A DNA stretch of 7,762 nucleotides. It comes from a candidate division SR1 bacterium. GTDB lineage: Bacteria; Patescibacteriota; Gracilibacteria; Absconditabacterales; Absconditicoccaceae. Each line of letters begins with the position of its first letter. Position 1 is the first letter of the stretch. The notes beneath the pieces are model-generated. The model had not been told where the DNA came from, did no database searches, and saw only the letters and a list, made by a program, of their open reading frames with translations. The stretch spans positions 1 through 7,762 of the forward strand of contig BNUE01000042.1 in assembly GCA_025997135.1 (NCBI GenBank). Direction: 5' to 3'. Position numbers and translations under genes: made by a program. Below are positions 7,309 through 7,762 of this stretch, piece by piece.

Positions 7309-7762
7309 TTAAAAAAATACGGCATTTAAATACTTCACATACTGCGGAAGAACTGGTGTTTTACTCGTTCCTGTAAAAAACGGACTCTGAGAAATCTCCA
7401 GCACTAGAAATGTTAATTTTCCAGCCTTATTTGCCAGAAATATTCCCTTTTCAGGATCTAATAAAAACTGACTAGACTGAGTCTCTTCCACCTTTTTACT
7501 ATCAAAATACTCAAAAGATAAAAAATTCTGAAAGCTCAAGAGTTGAATATTCGTACCAATCGCCTCTGCTGATACTCACGGTACAATCCATTCCAGCGAC
7601 AGAATTGTCAGTCCAATAGGTGTTTTGTGTTCGAAACTTTTGATATAATATTTATCTTTTTCGTAAATAATCTGCTTTTTATTATCTTTTATTGAGACAT
7701 TTACTATTTCATCACCAAAAGCCTGTTTATTGAGATAATCTAATATATTCAGTGAATACTGA
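7309..7762 (-). CDS. Hypothetical protein, 3' part only (runs off the right edge)
   Basis: The frame is open from the window edge down to TAA at 7309-7311, giving the last 150 residues of a longer protein. One TGA codon (7576-7578, in IVPGVSAEA) is read as Gly. I see no start codon I would trust, so the 5' end lies beyond 7762. The visible part is probably beta-rich (IVNVSIKDNKKQIIYEKDKYYIKSF, in pieces; LTILSLEWIVP; KLTFLVLEIS) and ends in aromatic residues (YLNAVFF). No membrane helix or catalytic motif is visible and I do not recognise the family. Alternating short strands could indicate an exported or surface domain, but the N-terminus that would show this is missing. It is 88 bp upstream of corA on the same strand. 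Confidence 0.72.

Noticed and set aside
1..7762. CRISPR array, insertion sequence, phage genes, tRNA or rRNA
   Set aside because: No regularly spaced repeats, terminal inverted repeats, transposase motifs, tRNA cloverleaf signatures or conserved rRNA segments were seen on either strand.

Overview
The window reads as ordinary dense bacterial coding DNA only if UGA is translated as glycine (translation table 25). With UGA as stop, nearly every gene breaks into pieces. With UGA as Gly and only TAA/TAG as stops, ten long genes fill about 94% of the sequence. About 60 in-frame TGA codons then fall on glycines, many of them invariant family glycines: three in a row in the HisRS CGGGRYE motif, the Gly of the CorA YGMN signature, and the Gly of HYGKHH in superoxide dismutase. 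This code is known from the candidate phyla Absconditabacteria (SR1) and Gracilibacteria (BD1-5). The low GC, small genes and missing Shine-Dalgarno sites also fit such a CPR bacterium. The window does not decide between the two lineages.

The left half (1-4429) is on the plus strand. It holds a lipoprotein of unknown function (54-1217), a LytR-CpsA-Psr cell-envelope protein with a C-terminal LytR_C domain (1283-2821), a short CutA-like protein (2862-3104) and histidyl-tRNA synthetase hisS (3116-4429). The last three are close together and may be co-transcribed.

The right half (4419-7762) is on the minus strand. It holds an Fe-type superoxide dismutase (4419-5024) whose 3' end overlaps the 3' end of hisS by 11 bp, three unrecognised small genes read 6211->5924, 5905->5399 and 5399->5115, a CorA-family divalent-metal transporter (6297-7220), and the 3' part of an unrecognised gene running off the right edge (7309-7762).

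The three unknown genes look like one operon. A near-consensus promoter (TTGACT-17-TATAAT) precedes the first, and the second and third share a TAATG stop/start. The sod gene has its own promoter-like sequence with a perfect palindrome beside its -10 box. I found no CRISPR array, transposon, tRNA or rRNA. The best candidates for undescribed biology are the three-gene operon and the possible sod operator. The recoding is the most striking feature but is already known from these phyla.
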